A stretch of 35,720 nucleotides of DNA from the NCBI GenBank assembly GCA_900544405.1, contig UQVA01000020.1:1-35720 (forward strand), written 5' to 3'. The position numbers and the translations under genes were made by a program. The stretch comes from an uncultured Eubacteriales bacterium. GTDB taxonomy: Bacteria; Bacillota; Clostridia; Oscillospirales; Oscillospiraceae. The notes beneath the pieces were generated by a model. The model was not told the DNA's origin and did not search any database. It worked only from the letters and a program-made list of their open reading frames with translations. Of this stretch, positions 1 through 7,937 are shown in pieces (position 1 is the first letter of the stretch; each line of letters starts with the position of its first letter).

Positions 1-2
1 AA

Positions 3-194
3 CGCTGCGGCGGGAACCCACTGCAAGTGGAGCGGACCATCCGGGCAGCCATTCATTCCGCCTGGGACAACCGGGAGGAATCCGCCTGGAACCAGGTGTT
101 CCACACCAGTGGCCCCATCCCACGCCCTACCAACTCGAGCATGATCTCCCTCCTGGCTGAACAGTTGGGGAATGACGACAACGAGGCAAGTTAA
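3..194 (+). CDS. spo0A: Sporulation master regulator Spo0A, C-terminal fragment (5' end outside window)
   Basis: Frame 3 reads 63 codons to a TAA at 192-194 and is cut by the left window edge. The peptide carries the end of the Spo0A DNA-binding (sigma-A recruiting) domain: a VERTIRAAIHSAW stretch matching the family's recognition-helix region (VERAIRHAIEVAW in Bacillus), followed by the PTNSxxIxxLAxxL tail. In the family this is the phosphorelay response regulator that starts sporulation. Only the last part of the domain is visible, so receiver-domain residues cannot be checked. A strong hairpin follows 18 bases after the stop. The motif match is good; the main uncertainty is the short length seen. 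Confidence 0.85.
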   Translation, partial: RCGGNPLQVERTIRAAIHSAWDNREESAWNQVFHTSGPIPRPTNSSMISLLAEQLGNDDNEAS

Positions 195-212
195 CTAGGT
201 TATTTGCAAAAA

Positions 213-243
213 GCCGCCGTGTGGAATTCTTCCACACGGCGGC
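213..243 (+). terminator. Hairpin terminator after spo0A
   Basis: A 14-bp perfect stem (GCCGCCGTGTGGAA and its complement) closes a 3-base loop. On the + strand it is followed by only a weak T-rich stretch. On the - strand the base of the stem runs into TTTTTGC. It most likely ends spo0A transcription. Confidence 0.75.
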
Positions 244-438
244 TGCTATGCTTTGTGAATATACATCACAAGAAGCGTAACATCCGAAAATACAGTCACT
301 TTTTTCATTCCGCCCACATCTCCCTTCTGCATCCGGGCAACGGTCTCTCAAGGAAAGTATATCCGGGCCCGGCGGGATTTGCAAGAAAAACTTTGCATTT
401 TAGTCAACAGCGTACCTGTCGGACAGAAACCGCCACCG

Positions 439-480
439 GCAGTCATAATAATTTCTATTCGCTGTGCGGGGCACAATCCT
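439..480 (+). repeat. Repeat copy shared with the RACo leader, in the gap before the amino-acid importer
   Basis: The stretch from GCAGTCATA through ATTCGCTGTGCGGGGCACAA aligns closely with 7759-7800, upstream of the RACo gene, differing at a few positions. It carries a CTGTGC...GCACAG inverted repeat and lies between the arms of a wider inverted repeat (CGGACAGAA at 420-428, TTCTGTCCG at 574-582). The rest of the 195-651 gap shows no convincing ORF and no riboswitch class I recognise. Confidence 0.6.
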
Positions 481-651
481 GCACAGGGGAGTCTTTCCTC
501 CGAGGAACCAACCCGGCACTTCTGAGTTAAAGCTTCCCCCGGATGTGTCCCTATGGCAGGGAATTTTTGTACATTCTGTCCGCACGGGAGTGTTTTCTTC
601 CTCGGTTGCTTGTTGACCCTTCCGAAAGTAAAAAAATCCGCCCGCCGGCGC

Positions 652-680
652 TTTACAACTTTAGCGCAATAAAGTATAAT
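652..680 (+). promoter_or_regulatory. Sigma-A promoter of the amino-acid importer operon
   Basis: TTTACA at 652-657 and a perfect TATAAT at 675-680 are separated by 17 bases. The predicted start lies about 35 bases before the first gene, leaving room for the GAGGAGG ribosome-binding site just before 724. Confidence 0.85.
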
Positions 681-723
681 AGAGCCATTCAAAGAAACAC
701 GGCACTGCCGAGGAGGAAAAACA

Positions 724-1512
724 ATGAAGAAAACGAAATGGATCGCCGCAGCCCTGGCCCTGGTTCTGGCTCTGAGCCTGGCGGCCTGCGGGAAAAAGAA
801 CGCCGCTTCCGACCTGGCCTCCGTTCAGGCCAAAGGCAAGCTGGTGGTGGGCATCACGGAGTTCGCTCCCATGGATTACAAGAACGCCGACGGAACCTGG
901 GTGGGCTTCGATGCGGACCTGGCCAAGGCCTTCGCCGAAAGCATCGGCGTCACGGCGGAATTTATCGTCATCGACTGGGACAGCAAGATCATGGAGCTGA
1001 ACAACGGGTCCATTGACGTGGTCTGGAACGGCATGACGCTGGACGACGGGGTGAAAGCCGCCATGTCCACATCAGATGCCTACTGCCGCAATGCACAGGT
1101 GGTGGTCGTCCCGGCGGATAAGGCCGACCAATACCAGACCAAGGAGAGCCTGTCCGGCCTGACCTTCGCCGTGGAAAGCGGCTCCGCCGGGGAGGCCCAA
1201 GCCAAGGACGCCGGATGGACCGTCACCCCGGTCCAGAGCCAGGCAGATGCCCTGAAGGAAGTAGCCGCCGGGACCTCCGACGCCTGCATCATCGACCTGC
1301 TGATGGCCGGGGCCATGATCGGGAAAGGCACCAGCTACCCCGGCCTCACCTACACCGTGGCGCTGAACAGCGAGGAATACGGCGTCGGCTTCCGGAAAGG
1401 CTCCGACCTGACCGGCAAGCTCAACGCTTTCCTCAAGACCTATGCCGCCGACGGGTCCCTGCTGGCGCTTGCAAAGGAATACGGTCTGCAGGAAGCCGTT
1501 ATCACGGGCTGA
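724..1512 (+). CDS. Polar amino-acid ABC transporter substrate-binding lipoprotein
   Basis: This is a 262-residue periplasmic-binding-protein family 3 (SBP_bac_3) protein. It starts with a lysine-rich signal peptide, a hydrophobic core and the lipobox LAAC, so Cys22 would be lipidated and the mature protein anchored outside the membrane. The body has the family pattern: GKLVVGITEFAPMDYKN near residue 40, GFDADLAKAFAE near 62, and the later SGSAGE and GVGFRKGSD segments. The start is fixed by an AGGAGGAAAAACA ribosome-binding site. The permease begins 2 bases after the stop and the ATPase follows, giving a complete importer. Related systems carry glutamine, cystine or arginine; the substrate cannot be told from sequence alone. 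Confidence 0.93.
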   Translation: MKKTKWIAAALALVLALSLAACGKKNAASDLASVQAKGKLVVGITEFAPMDYKNADGTWVGFDADLAKAFAESIGVTAEFIVIDWDSKIMELNNGSIDVVWNGMTLDDGVKAAMSTSDAYCRNAQVVVVPADKADQYQTKESLSGLTFAVESGSAGEAQAKDAGWTVTPVQSQADALKEVAAGTSDACIIDLLMAGAMIGKGTSYPGLTYTVALNSEEYGVGFRKGSDLTGKLNAFLKTYAADGSLLALAKEYGLQEAVITG

Positions 1513-1514
1513 CC

Positions 1515-2171
1515 ATGACCCAACAAATTTTCCGGGCCCTGAACCAGGGGGCGCTGGTCACATTGCGGCTGTTCGCCCTGACGCTGCTGGGCGCCGTTCC
1601 CCTGGGGCTGGTCATCGCCCTGGGAGCCATGACCCGGTTCCGGCCACTGCGCTATCTCACCCGCAGCATCATCTGGGGGGTCCGGGGCACGCCGCTGATG
1701 CTCCAGCTTTCGGCCATTTACTTCGGGCCGGGTCTGCTGGGCTACAATCTCTGGGGCACCGGCCGTCATGGCCGCTGGATCGCCGTACTGACGGCCTTTA
1801 TTCTGAATTACGCCTGCTATTTTGCGGAAATTTACCGGGGCGGGCTGGAGTCCATCCCCAAGGGACAGTACGAGGCCGGGCAGGTGCTGGGCATGACCCG
1901 GCCCCAAATCTTCTTCCGGGTCATTCTGAAGCAGGTCATTCAGCGCATCCTGCCTCCTATGGGCAACGAGGTCATTACCCTGGTGAAGGACACCTCCCTG
2001 GCCCGTGTGGTGGCGGTGTACGAGCTGATCTGGGCCGGAGAGGCCTTCATCAAATCCAACGGTCTCATCTGGCCGCTGTTTTTTACGGGATTGTATTATC
2101 TGGCGTTTTCTGGTATACTGACGGTACTGCTGAATACCCTGGAGCGCCGGATGGACTATTTCCGCTGTTGA
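1515..2171 (+). CDS. Amino-acid ABC transporter permease (HisM/GlnP type)
   Basis: The 218-residue integral membrane protein matches the His/Glu/Gln/Arg permease family. The EAGQVLGMTRPQIFFRVILKQ segment, near residues 119-139, is the EAA loop that contacts the ATPase. An N-terminal GALVTLRLFALTLL segment and a C-terminal hydrophobic helix frame it. ATG at 1515 follows the lipoprotein stop by 2 bases, so translation is probably coupled. The usual family length is about 215-230 residues, so the protein looks complete. It presumably forms a homodimeric channel. Confidence 0.92.
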   Translation: MTQQIFRALNQGALVTLRLFALTLLGAVPLGLVIALGAMTRFRPLRYLTRSIIWGVRGTPLMLQLSAIYFGPGLLGYNLWGTGRHGRWIAVLTAFILNYACYFAEIYRGGLESIPKGQYEAGQVLGMTRPQIFFRVILKQVIQRILPPMGNEVITLVKDTSLARVVAVYELIWAGEAFIKSNGLIWPLFFTGLYYLAFSGILTVLLNTLERRMDYFRC

Positions 2172-2182
2172 GGAGGAACGTC

Positions 2183-2989
2183 ATGTCTGTTCTGGAAGTG
2201 GAAAACATCCGCAAGGCCTACGGAAAGGCCCCGGTGCTGAAGGGGATCAGCTTCTCCCTGGAAAAAGGAGAAGTGCTGTCCGTCATCGGCTCCTCCGGCA
2301 GCGGGAAAACCACCCTGCTCCGGTGCCTGAACTTTCTGGAGACTCCGGAGGCCGGCTGCATCCGGGTCAACGGCGAAACGCTGCTGGATGCCGCAGACCC
2401 GGCCACCATGGGCCAGAAGGCCATCCGGGAAAAGCGACTGCACTTCGGTCTGGTTTTTCAACAATTCAATCTGTTCCCCCAGTACACCGTCCAAGAGAAC
2501 GTGACCCTGGCCAAAAAGCTGCTGGCCCGGGAGCGCCTGAAAAAGTCCGGCAGCTTCGAGGGCCGGACCGATCTGCGGCAGATCTTCTCCGCCATCGACC
2601 GGGAGGCCGAAGCGCTGCTTTCCCAGGTGGGAATGTCCGCCAAGGCCGGGAGCTACCCCTGTCAGCTTTCCGGCGGGCAGCAGCAGCGGGCGGCCATTGC
2701 CCGGGCGCTGGCCCTGAAGCCGGATATTCTGTGCTTTGACGAGCCTACCTCCGCCCTGGACCCGGAGCTCACCGGTGAGGTACTGAAGGTCATCCGCTCC
2801 CTGAAAAACGGCGAAAGCACCATGATCGTGGTGACCCATGAAATGGCCTTTGCCCGCCGGGTCTCCGACCGGGTGATGTTTCTTTCCGAGGGGAAAATTG
2901 AAGAAATGGGCCCGCCGGAGCAGGTATTTACCCGGCCCAGGTCCGAAAAAACCAGTACTTTCCTGCGTCGCTCCGGGGAGGATACTTAA
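2183..2989 (+). CDS. Amino-acid ABC transporter ATP-binding protein (GlnQ/HisP type)
   Basis: This 268-residue ATPase energises the importer above. Walker A is GSSGSGKT (near residues 35-42), the Q-loop region is VFQQFNLFP, the signature is LSGGQQQR, Walker B is ILCFDEPTSALD and the switch histidine lies in VVTHEM. It is slightly longer than the usual 240-245 residues because of an insertion between the Q-loop and the signature (KKSGSFEGRTDLRQIF region), which looks like a lineage-specific loop. An AGGAGGAACGTC ribosome-binding site precedes the ATG, 11 bases after the permease stop. Confidence 0.94.
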   Translation: MSVLEVENIRKAYGKAPVLKGISFSLEKGEVLSVIGSSGSGKTTLLRCLNFLETPEAGCIRVNGETLLDAADPATMGQKAIREKRLHFGLVFQQFNLFPQYTVQENVTLAKKLLARERLKKSGSFEGRTDLRQIFSAIDREAEALLSQVGMSAKAGSYPCQLSGGQQQRAAIARALALKPDILCFDEPTSALDPELTGEVLKVIRSLKNGESTMIVVTHEMAFARRVSDRVMFLSEGKIEEMGPPEQVFTRPRSEKTSTFLRRSGEDT

Positions 2990-3004
2990 CGGAGGTGCTG
3001 TCAC

Positions 3005-3277
3005 ATGGAAAGTCGGAAGGTCAGCGAGGAAATGGAGGAGGACCTGTACCGGGTCCTGGTATCCCTGGAAAACGAGGAGGATTGCCGGGCGCTGCTGGAA
3101 GACCTGTGCACCCGCAAGGAAGTGGAGCAGATGGCCCAGCGCATCCGTGCCGCCCGGCTTCTGAAGGAAGGCAAGACCTACCAGCAGGTCATTGCGGAAA
3201 CGGATATTTCCTCGGCTACCCTCAGCCGGGTCTCCCGGTGCCTGCAATACGGCAGCGGGTACCGGAAGCTGCTGTAA
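3005..3277 (+). CDS. yerC: YerC/YecD-family TrpR-related DNA-binding protein
   Basis: The 90-residue protein matches the YerC/YecD branch of the TrpR superfamily in length and pattern. The N-terminal helices contain LYRVLVSLENEEDCRALLEDL, the middle has RKEVEQMAQRIRAARLL, and the helix-turn-helix is KTYQQVIAETDISSATLSRV (about residues 58-77). In the family it is a small cytoplasmic repressor; its ligand and targets are not settled. It starts 15 bases after the ATPase stop behind a GGAGGTG site, so it is likely co-transcribed. Whether it regulates the importer cannot be told here. Confidence 0.88.
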   Translation: MESRKVSEEMEEDLYRVLVSLENEEDCRALLEDLCTRKEVEQMAQRIRAARLLKEGKTYQQVIAETDISSATLSRVSRCLQYGSGYRKLL

Positions 3278-3359
3278 ACCGGCGCCCCACCGGAGCAGAA
3301 AACAGCTTTCCTCTTGGAAAAGGCTATTTCCATCTTGCCGGGTGACTGGCGCAAAAAAT

Positions 3360-3384
3360 CCCCGGCTCTATAACAGAGTCGGGG
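3360..3384. terminator. Bidirectional terminator between convergent operons
   Basis: A 10-bp stem (CCCCGGCTCT against AGAGTCGGGG, one G-U pair) with a 5-base loop lies between convergent genes. On the + strand it is followed by ACATTTTTG, on the - strand by ATTTTTTGC, so it can end both yerC and the exporter operon. Confidence 0.85.
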
Positions 3385-3406
3385 ACATTTTTGTACTCGG
3401 CAGCGC

Positions 3407-5305
3407 TTATTCCAGCTCGAATGCGCCGGTATAGAGCTGATAATAGGTTCCCTTCTTCTCGATGAGTTCCTGATGGGAGCCACGCTCGATGATGCGGCCA
3501 TGGTCCAGGACCATGATGCAGTCGGAATTGCGGACCGTGGAGAGCCGATGGGCAATGACGAAGGTGGTGCGGCCCTTCATCAGGGCGTCCATGCCCTTCT
3601 GGACCAGGGCCTCCGTGCGGGTATCGATGGAAGATGTCGCCTCGTCCAGGATCATCGCGGGCGGGTCTGCCACCGCCGCACGGGCAATGGAGATCAACTG
3701 CCGCTGGCCCTGGGAGAGCCGGGCGCCGTTACCGGTGAGGATCGTGTTGTAGCCCTCCGGCAGACGGGTGATGAATTCATCGGCACTGGCCAGCTTGGCG
3801 GCGGCGATGCACTCCTCGTCGGTGGCGTCCAGCTTGCCGTAGCGGATGTTCTCCATCACCGTGCCGGTGAACAGATTGGTGTCCTGCAAAACCATGCCCA
3901 GGGAGCGGCGCAGGTCCGCCTTCTTGATTTTGTTGATATTGATGCCGTCATAGCGGATCTTGCCGTCGCCGATGTCATAGAACCGGTTGATAAGGTTCGT
4001 AATGGTGGTCTTGCCCGCACCGGTGGCACCCACGAAGGCAATCTTCTGACCCGGTTCGGCATACAGGGTCACATCATGAAGCACGGTCTTTTCCGGCACA
4101 TAGCCGAAGTCCACATGGTCCATGGTGATGTTGCCCTTCAGTTCCGTGTAGGTCACGGTGCCATCTGCCTGATGGGGATGCTTCCAGGCCCAATGGCCGG
4201 TCCGCTCCTTGCTCTCGGTGATGGTGCCGTCGGGAGCAATGTTGGCCCGGACCAGGGTCACATAGCCGTTGTCGTCCTCGCTCTTCTCGTCCATCAGCTC
4301 AAAAATACGCTCCGCACCGGCCAGGGCCATGATGATGGAGTTGATCTGGTTAGACACCTGAGAAATGGGCTGATTGAAGGACCGGGACAGCAGCAGGAAG
4401 GCCAGCAGACTGCCGGTAGTCAGGAACTTACCCTTGGAGGCAATGACCAGAATGGCACCCACAATGGCCAGGATGGTGTACTGGATATAGCCCAGGTTGT
4501 TGTTCACCGGGCCCATCATATTGGAGAAGGCACCGGCCTTGAAGGCGTTGGTCCGCAGGTCGTCGTTGCGTTCATCGAACCGCTTTCCGGCCCGGTCCTC
4601 GTAGCAGAAAACCTTCACGACCCGCTGGCCGTTGATCATTTCCTCCACGTAGCCGTTGACCGCACCCAGGGACCGCTGCTGACCGATGAAGAACCGGCCG
4701 GACTTGCCCGCCACCACTTTCGTGACGAACAGAATGCCCACCACGGTGGCGATCACGATGAGGGTGAGAATCCAGGAATTCATCAGCATGGCAATGAAAA
4801 TGACCAGCAGCGTCACCACAGAGGCGATGCACTGGGGCAGGGACTGGGAGATCATCTGCCGGAGGGTGTCAATATCGTTGGTGTAGCAGCTCATGATGTC
4901 GCCCGCCGGATGGCTGTCGAAATACCGGATGGGCAGGGTCTGCATGTGGGTGAACAGCTGGTCCCGGATGGTTTTCTGGGTACCCTGACTCACCTTCACC
5001 ATGAGCCACTGCTGCAGGAAGCTGCCCAGCATTCCCAGCAGGTACAGTCCCGCCATCATGGTCAGGAACTTCACCAGGGGGGCAAAATCCGGGTTGGTCT
5101 GGGAGAGCATGGGAGTGATATAATCATCCACCACCTTGCCCAGAGACTGGCTGGAAGCGGCGGAGGCCACTGCCGTCAGGATGATGCAGAACACCACGGC
5201 GATCAGCGTCACACGGTACTGCTTCATATACCCCAGCAGCCGAAGGAGGACTTTCCTGGGGTCTTTTGCTTTGCGGCCGTCGCCGCGCATCCGTACAGGA
5301 GGCAT
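3407..5305 (-). CDS. Heterodimeric ABC exporter, subunit with the catalytic ATP site
   Basis: This is a 632-residue fused membrane-ATPase half-transporter. The N-terminal half holds six predicted membrane helices, beginning LLGYMKQYRVTLIAVVFCIILTA. The C-terminal ATPase has Walker A GATGAGKT, signature LSQGQRQL, Walker B MILDEATSS with the catalytic Glu, and the switch His in VIAHRLS. The LSQGQ signature together with an intact Walker-B Glu is the pattern I recall for the consensus-site partner in TM287/TM288-type exporters. An insertion of about 40 residues (SEDDNGYVTLVRANIAP onward) separates the membrane and ATPase domains. The ATG overlaps the upstream stop by one base (TAATG). Export of drugs or lipids is typical; the substrate is unknown. 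Confidence 0.92.
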   Translation of the reverse strand: MPPVRMRGDGRKAKDPRKVLLRLLGYMKQYRVTLIAVVFCIILTAVASAASSQSLGKVVDDYITPMLSQTNPDFAPLVKFLTMMAGLYLLGMLGSFLQQWLMVKVSQGTQKTIRDQLFTHMQTLPIRYFDSHPAGDIMSCYTNDIDTLRQMISQSLPQCIASVVTLLVIFIAMLMNSWILTLIVIATVVGILFVTKVVAGKSGRFFIGQQRSLGAVNGYVEEMINGQRVVKVFCYEDRAGKRFDERNDDLRTNAFKAGAFSNMMGPVNNNLGYIQYTILAIVGAILVIASKGKFLTTGSLLAFLLLSRSFNQPISQVSNQINSIIMALAGAERIFELMDEKSEDDNGYVTLVRANIAPDGTITESKERTGHWAWKHPHQADGTVTYTELKGNITMDHVDFGYVPEKTVLHDVTLYAEPGQKIAFVGATGAGKTTITNLINRFYDIGDGKIRYDGININKIKKADLRRSLGMVLQDTNLFTGTVMENIRYGKLDATDEECIAAAKLASADEFITRLPEGYNTILTGNGARLSQGQRQLISIARAAVADPPAMILDEATSSIDTRTEALVQKGMDALMKGRTTFVIAHRLSTVRNSDCIMVLDHGRIIERGSHQELIEKKGTYYQLYTGAFELE

Positions 5306-7050
5306 TATTCCTCCCCTCCTTTCGTCTGAGAGGTGTAAATTTCACGGTAAATATCGGAAGACTTCATCAGCTCGGCATGATTGCCGGAGGCCACGATACG
5401 CCCGTCGTTCATCACCAGAATCAGGTCCGCATCCTCCACGGAGGCCACCCGCTGGGCGATGATGATCTTGGTGGTATCGGGAATCTCCTCCCGGAAGGCC
5501 TTGCGGATCATGGCGTCAGTGTGGGTATCCACAGCAGAAGTCGAATCGTCCAGAATCAGGATTTTCGGCTTTTTCAGCAGGGCCCGGGCAATGCACAGCC
5601 GCTGCTTCTGGCCGCCGGACACGTTGGAGCCGCCCTGCTCGATGTAAGTATCGTAGCCGTCTGGGAAGCCCTGAATGAACTCGTCGGCGCAGGCCAGCTT
5701 GCAGGCGTGGACCATTTCCTCGTCCGTGGCCTGCTCGTTGCCCCAGCGGAGGTTCTCCTTGATGGTGCCGGAGAACAGCACGTTCTTTTGCAGCACCATG
5801 GACACGGAATCCCGGAGGGCGTGGATATCATATTCCCGCACGTCCCGTCCGCCCACTTTCACGCTGCCCTCGGTGGCGTCATAAAGCCGGGGAATCAGCT
5901 GCACCAGGGTGGATTTGGAGGAACCGGTGCCGCCCAGGATGCCCACGGTCATGCCGGAATCAATGTGCAGATTCACCCGCTCCAGAGCGTTCCGGGGTGC
6001 GTCCTTGGAATAGCGGAAGGAAACATTGTCGAAGTCCACGGAGCCATCCTTTACGGTTTCCACCGGATGCTCCGGGTTATGGAGGGCAGGCTCCTCGGTG
6101 AGAATTTCATAGCAGCGCTGCATGGGGGCCCGGGCCATGGTCAGCATCACAAAGACCATGGAGAGCATCATCAGGCTGGAGAGAATCTGGGTGGTATAGG
6201 TGAACATGGCGTTCAGGCCGCCGGTGGTCAGGCCCATGGCGGCATTGTTGCCGGAGGCCACCACCAGATTGGCGCCCAGGAAGGAAATGACGATGAAGCA
6301 GGTGTACACCGCCGCCTGCATCAGGGGGCTGTTGAAGGCCATGATGCGCTCCGCCCGGACAAAATCCTTGTAAATGCTGCCGGAAACATCGGTGAACTTC
6401 CGGGATTCCAGATCCTCCCGGACGAAGGACTTCACCACCCGGATGCCGTGGACGTTCTCCTGGACCACATTGTTCAGCTTATCGTAGGTCTTAAATACCC
6501 GGGTAAAGATCTTGTGGACCATGCGAATGAGTACCAGCAATCCACAGGCCAGCAGGGGCAGCACCATGCAGTAAACGAAGCACAGCCGGGGACTGATGCG
6601 ATAGGCATTGATCGTTGCCAGAATCAGCATCATGGGGCAGCGGATAGCCATACGAATGCACATCTGGAAGCCCATCTGGATGTTGGCCACGTCGGTGGTC
6701 AGCCGGGTGACGATACTGGACGTGGAGAATTTGTCGATATTGGAAAAGTCAAAGGTCTGCACCCGATGGTACATATCGTGGCGCAGATTCCGGGAGAAGC
6801 CGGTGGCGGCGTAGCTGGCCAGCACGGCGCTGCCCACGCCGAAGGCCAGGGAACACAGGGCGCACAGGGCCAGCAGAAGCCCCTGCTGCCACACCACCGT
6901 CATATTGCCGGGGGTGATGCCGTTGTCCACCAGCTTTTCCATGACCGTGGGGATGGTCACTTCCATGGCCACCTCTCCGATCATCAGAAAGGGGCTGAGG
7001 ATGGTGGCCAGCTTGTATTCCCGTACGGAATGCAACAGTTTTTTCAGCAT
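5305..7050 (-). CDS. Heterodimeric ABC exporter, subunit with the degenerate ATP site
   Basis: This 581-residue half-transporter partners the downstream gene. Membrane helices fill the first 300 or so residues. The ATPase has Walker A GGTGSSKS, signature VSGGQKQR and Walker B ILILDDSTSA. The Walker-B catalytic Glu is replaced by Asp, the hallmark of the non-hydrolysing site in heterodimeric exporters such as TM287/288 and BmrCD. The Ser in Walker A (GSSKS rather than GSGKS) also fits the degenerate half. The stop of the MarR gene directly abuts this ATG, and GGAGGAA within the MarR 3' end serves as ribosome-binding site. Confidence 0.92.
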   Translation of the reverse strand: MLKKLLHSVREYKLATILSPFLMIGEVAMEVTIPTVMEKLVDNGITPGNMTVVWQQGLLLALCALCSLAFGVGSAVLASYAATGFSRNLRHDMYHRVQTFDFSNIDKFSTSSIVTRLTTDVANIQMGFQMCIRMAIRCPMMLILATINAYRISPRLCFVYCMVLPLLACGLLVLIRMVHKIFTRVFKTYDKLNNVVQENVHGIRVVKSFVREDLESRKFTDVSGSIYKDFVRAERIMAFNSPLMQAAVYTCFIVISFLGANLVVASGNNAAMGLTTGGLNAMFTYTTQILSSLMMLSMVFVMLTMARAPMQRCYEILTEEPALHNPEHPVETVKDGSVDFDNVSFRYSKDAPRNALERVNLHIDSGMTVGILGGTGSSKSTLVQLIPRLYDATEGSVKVGGRDVREYDIHALRDSVSMVLQKNVLFSGTIKENLRWGNEQATDEEMVHACKLACADEFIQGFPDGYDTYIEQGGSNVSGGQKQRLCIARALLKKPKILILDDSTSAVDTHTDAMIRKAFREEIPDTTKIIIAQRVASVEDADLILVMNDGRIVASGNHAELMKSSDIYREIYTSQTKGGEE

Positions 7051-7506
7051 TTACTCAGATTCCTCCTTGCAGGATAGTTCCGGGGGCCTGACCCCCATAT
7101 TGCCGATGGCCCGTTCCAGATAGGCGGCAAACTGTGCCGCCTCCTCCGGCGTGAACCCGGCAACCAACCGACTTTCGTTTTTTTCAATGGTCTCGCTCAT
7201 TAAGGATGAGAATTCCGAAGCCTTGTCCAGCACATAGATGCGCTTGCAGCGCTTGTCCGCCGGGTCCGGCCGCAGCTCGATGAAGCCCTTCTTTTCCAGG
7301 CGGCTCAGAATGCCGGACACCGTGGGGTGGCTCAGGCAGAATTCCCGCTCGATGTCCCTGGCACGCAAATGCTCCTTGCTGTGCAGCAATCGTCCCATAA
7401 TGCGCCCCTGGGCGGAGGTCAGTCCGATCTGGGACAGGGATTCATTCATGGCCTGACTGGTACACCAGTGCAAAAGCCGGATGCGTCCGCCGAATGTCTT
7501 TTTCAT
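7051..7506 (-). CDS. MarR-family transcriptional regulator of the ABC exporter
   Basis: The start at 7506 (MKKTFGGRIRLLHW) is chosen because GGAGGCGGGAA sits just upstream on the minus strand; a longer frame to 7557 has no such site. The 151-residue protein has the MarR winged helix: LTSAQGRIMGRLL, then HLRARDIEREFCLSHPTVSGILSRLEKKGFI (recognition helix) and the wing with DKRCKRIYVL. It leads the exporter operon with no gap to the next gene. MarR proteins next to exporters usually repress them until a ligand binds; that role is inferred from position and from a palindrome over the promoter. Confidence 0.92.
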   Translation of the reverse strand: MKKTFGGRIRLLHWCTSQAMNESLSQIGLTSAQGRIMGRLLHSKEHLRARDIEREFCLSHPTVSGILSRLEKKGFIELRPDPADKRCKRIYVLDKASEFSSLMSETIEKNESRLVAGFTPEEAAQFAAYLERAIGNMGVRPPELSCKEESE

Positions 7507-7535
7507 TTCCCGCCTCCTTCTCAAAAACGTGTCGC

Positions 7536-7575
7536 TTGCTACGCAATATTTTAGCACACATCTTCAAAATTGCAA
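7536..7575 (-). promoter_or_regulatory. Promoter of the marR-exporter operon with likely MarR operator
   Basis: On the minus strand, TTGCAA (7570-7575) and TAAAAT (7548-7553) are 16 bases apart. Just downstream, at about the predicted start of transcription, lies the palindrome TTGC-TAC-GCAA (7536-7546), well placed for autorepression. The operator role is inferred from position only. Confidence 0.6.
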
Positions 7576-7660
7576 GGGAAGATTTCAGAATTCATATTTT
7601 CTTCACAACCCGGGGAAGCATCCCCGCAGAGCGACAAACGCAAAATTATTCCAGACGGCG

Positions 7661-7750
7661 AACGGAACACATATTGAAGATTTTCGGCGGTTGTGATATG
7701 ATATAGGTAAATTGGTATCTATTGTTTTTGTCAAGGTGATTTCGCCGTCC
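7661..7750 (+). promoter_or_regulatory. Promoter and duplicated leader block before the RACo gene
   Basis: TTGAAG at 7674-7679 and TATGAT at 7697-7702 are exactly 17 bases apart. From about ACACATATTGAA to TTTTTGTCAAGGTGATTT the sequence aligns with 32913-32995 upstream of dapA, including both promoter boxes and roughly 50 bases of leader. The resulting 5' untranslated region would be about 230 bases, long for a plain leader. I see no cobalamin-riboswitch hallmark in it. Confidence 0.7.
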
Positions 7751-7758
7751 GTTGTTCT

Positions 7759-7860
7759 GCAAGTCATATAGATTCTTATTCGCTGTGCAGGGCACAACCC
7801 CAGAGAGAGGGCTTACGCCCCGCCATTTCTGCGTATGGAATCTATGTGGGCTGGCGTTTG
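7759..7860 (+). repeat. Composite repeat in the RACo leader
   Basis: The first part (7759-7800) matches 439-480. The second part (about 7808-7850, GGCTTACGCC...CCATTTCTGCGTATGGAAT) is the reverse complement of the end of the repeat at 13403-13443. The element therefore joins modules found separately elsewhere in the window. Confidence 0.65.
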
Positions 7861-7937
7861 CCGTTTCAAAAGCCTTGCTTATCCCGGCTCCATGCCGTGA
7901 AAAATAATAAAAACACATTCCGAAAGGACGATGATCC

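Noticed and set aside
543..1016. A 157-codon frame overlapping the start of the substrate-binding lipoprotein
   Set aside because: It crosses the promoter and is out of frame with the clear lipoprotein; its Arg/Gly-rich product is a shadow.
5305..7050. Walker A reads GSSKS and Walker B lacks the Glu, which might suggest a broken transporter
   Set aside because: Degenerate ATP sites of this kind are normal in one half of heterodimeric exporters, and the partner gene supplies the intact site.
7703..7937. Cobalamin riboswitch before the RACo gene
   Set aside because: No B12-box-like sequence is visible; the leader consists of repeat modules.
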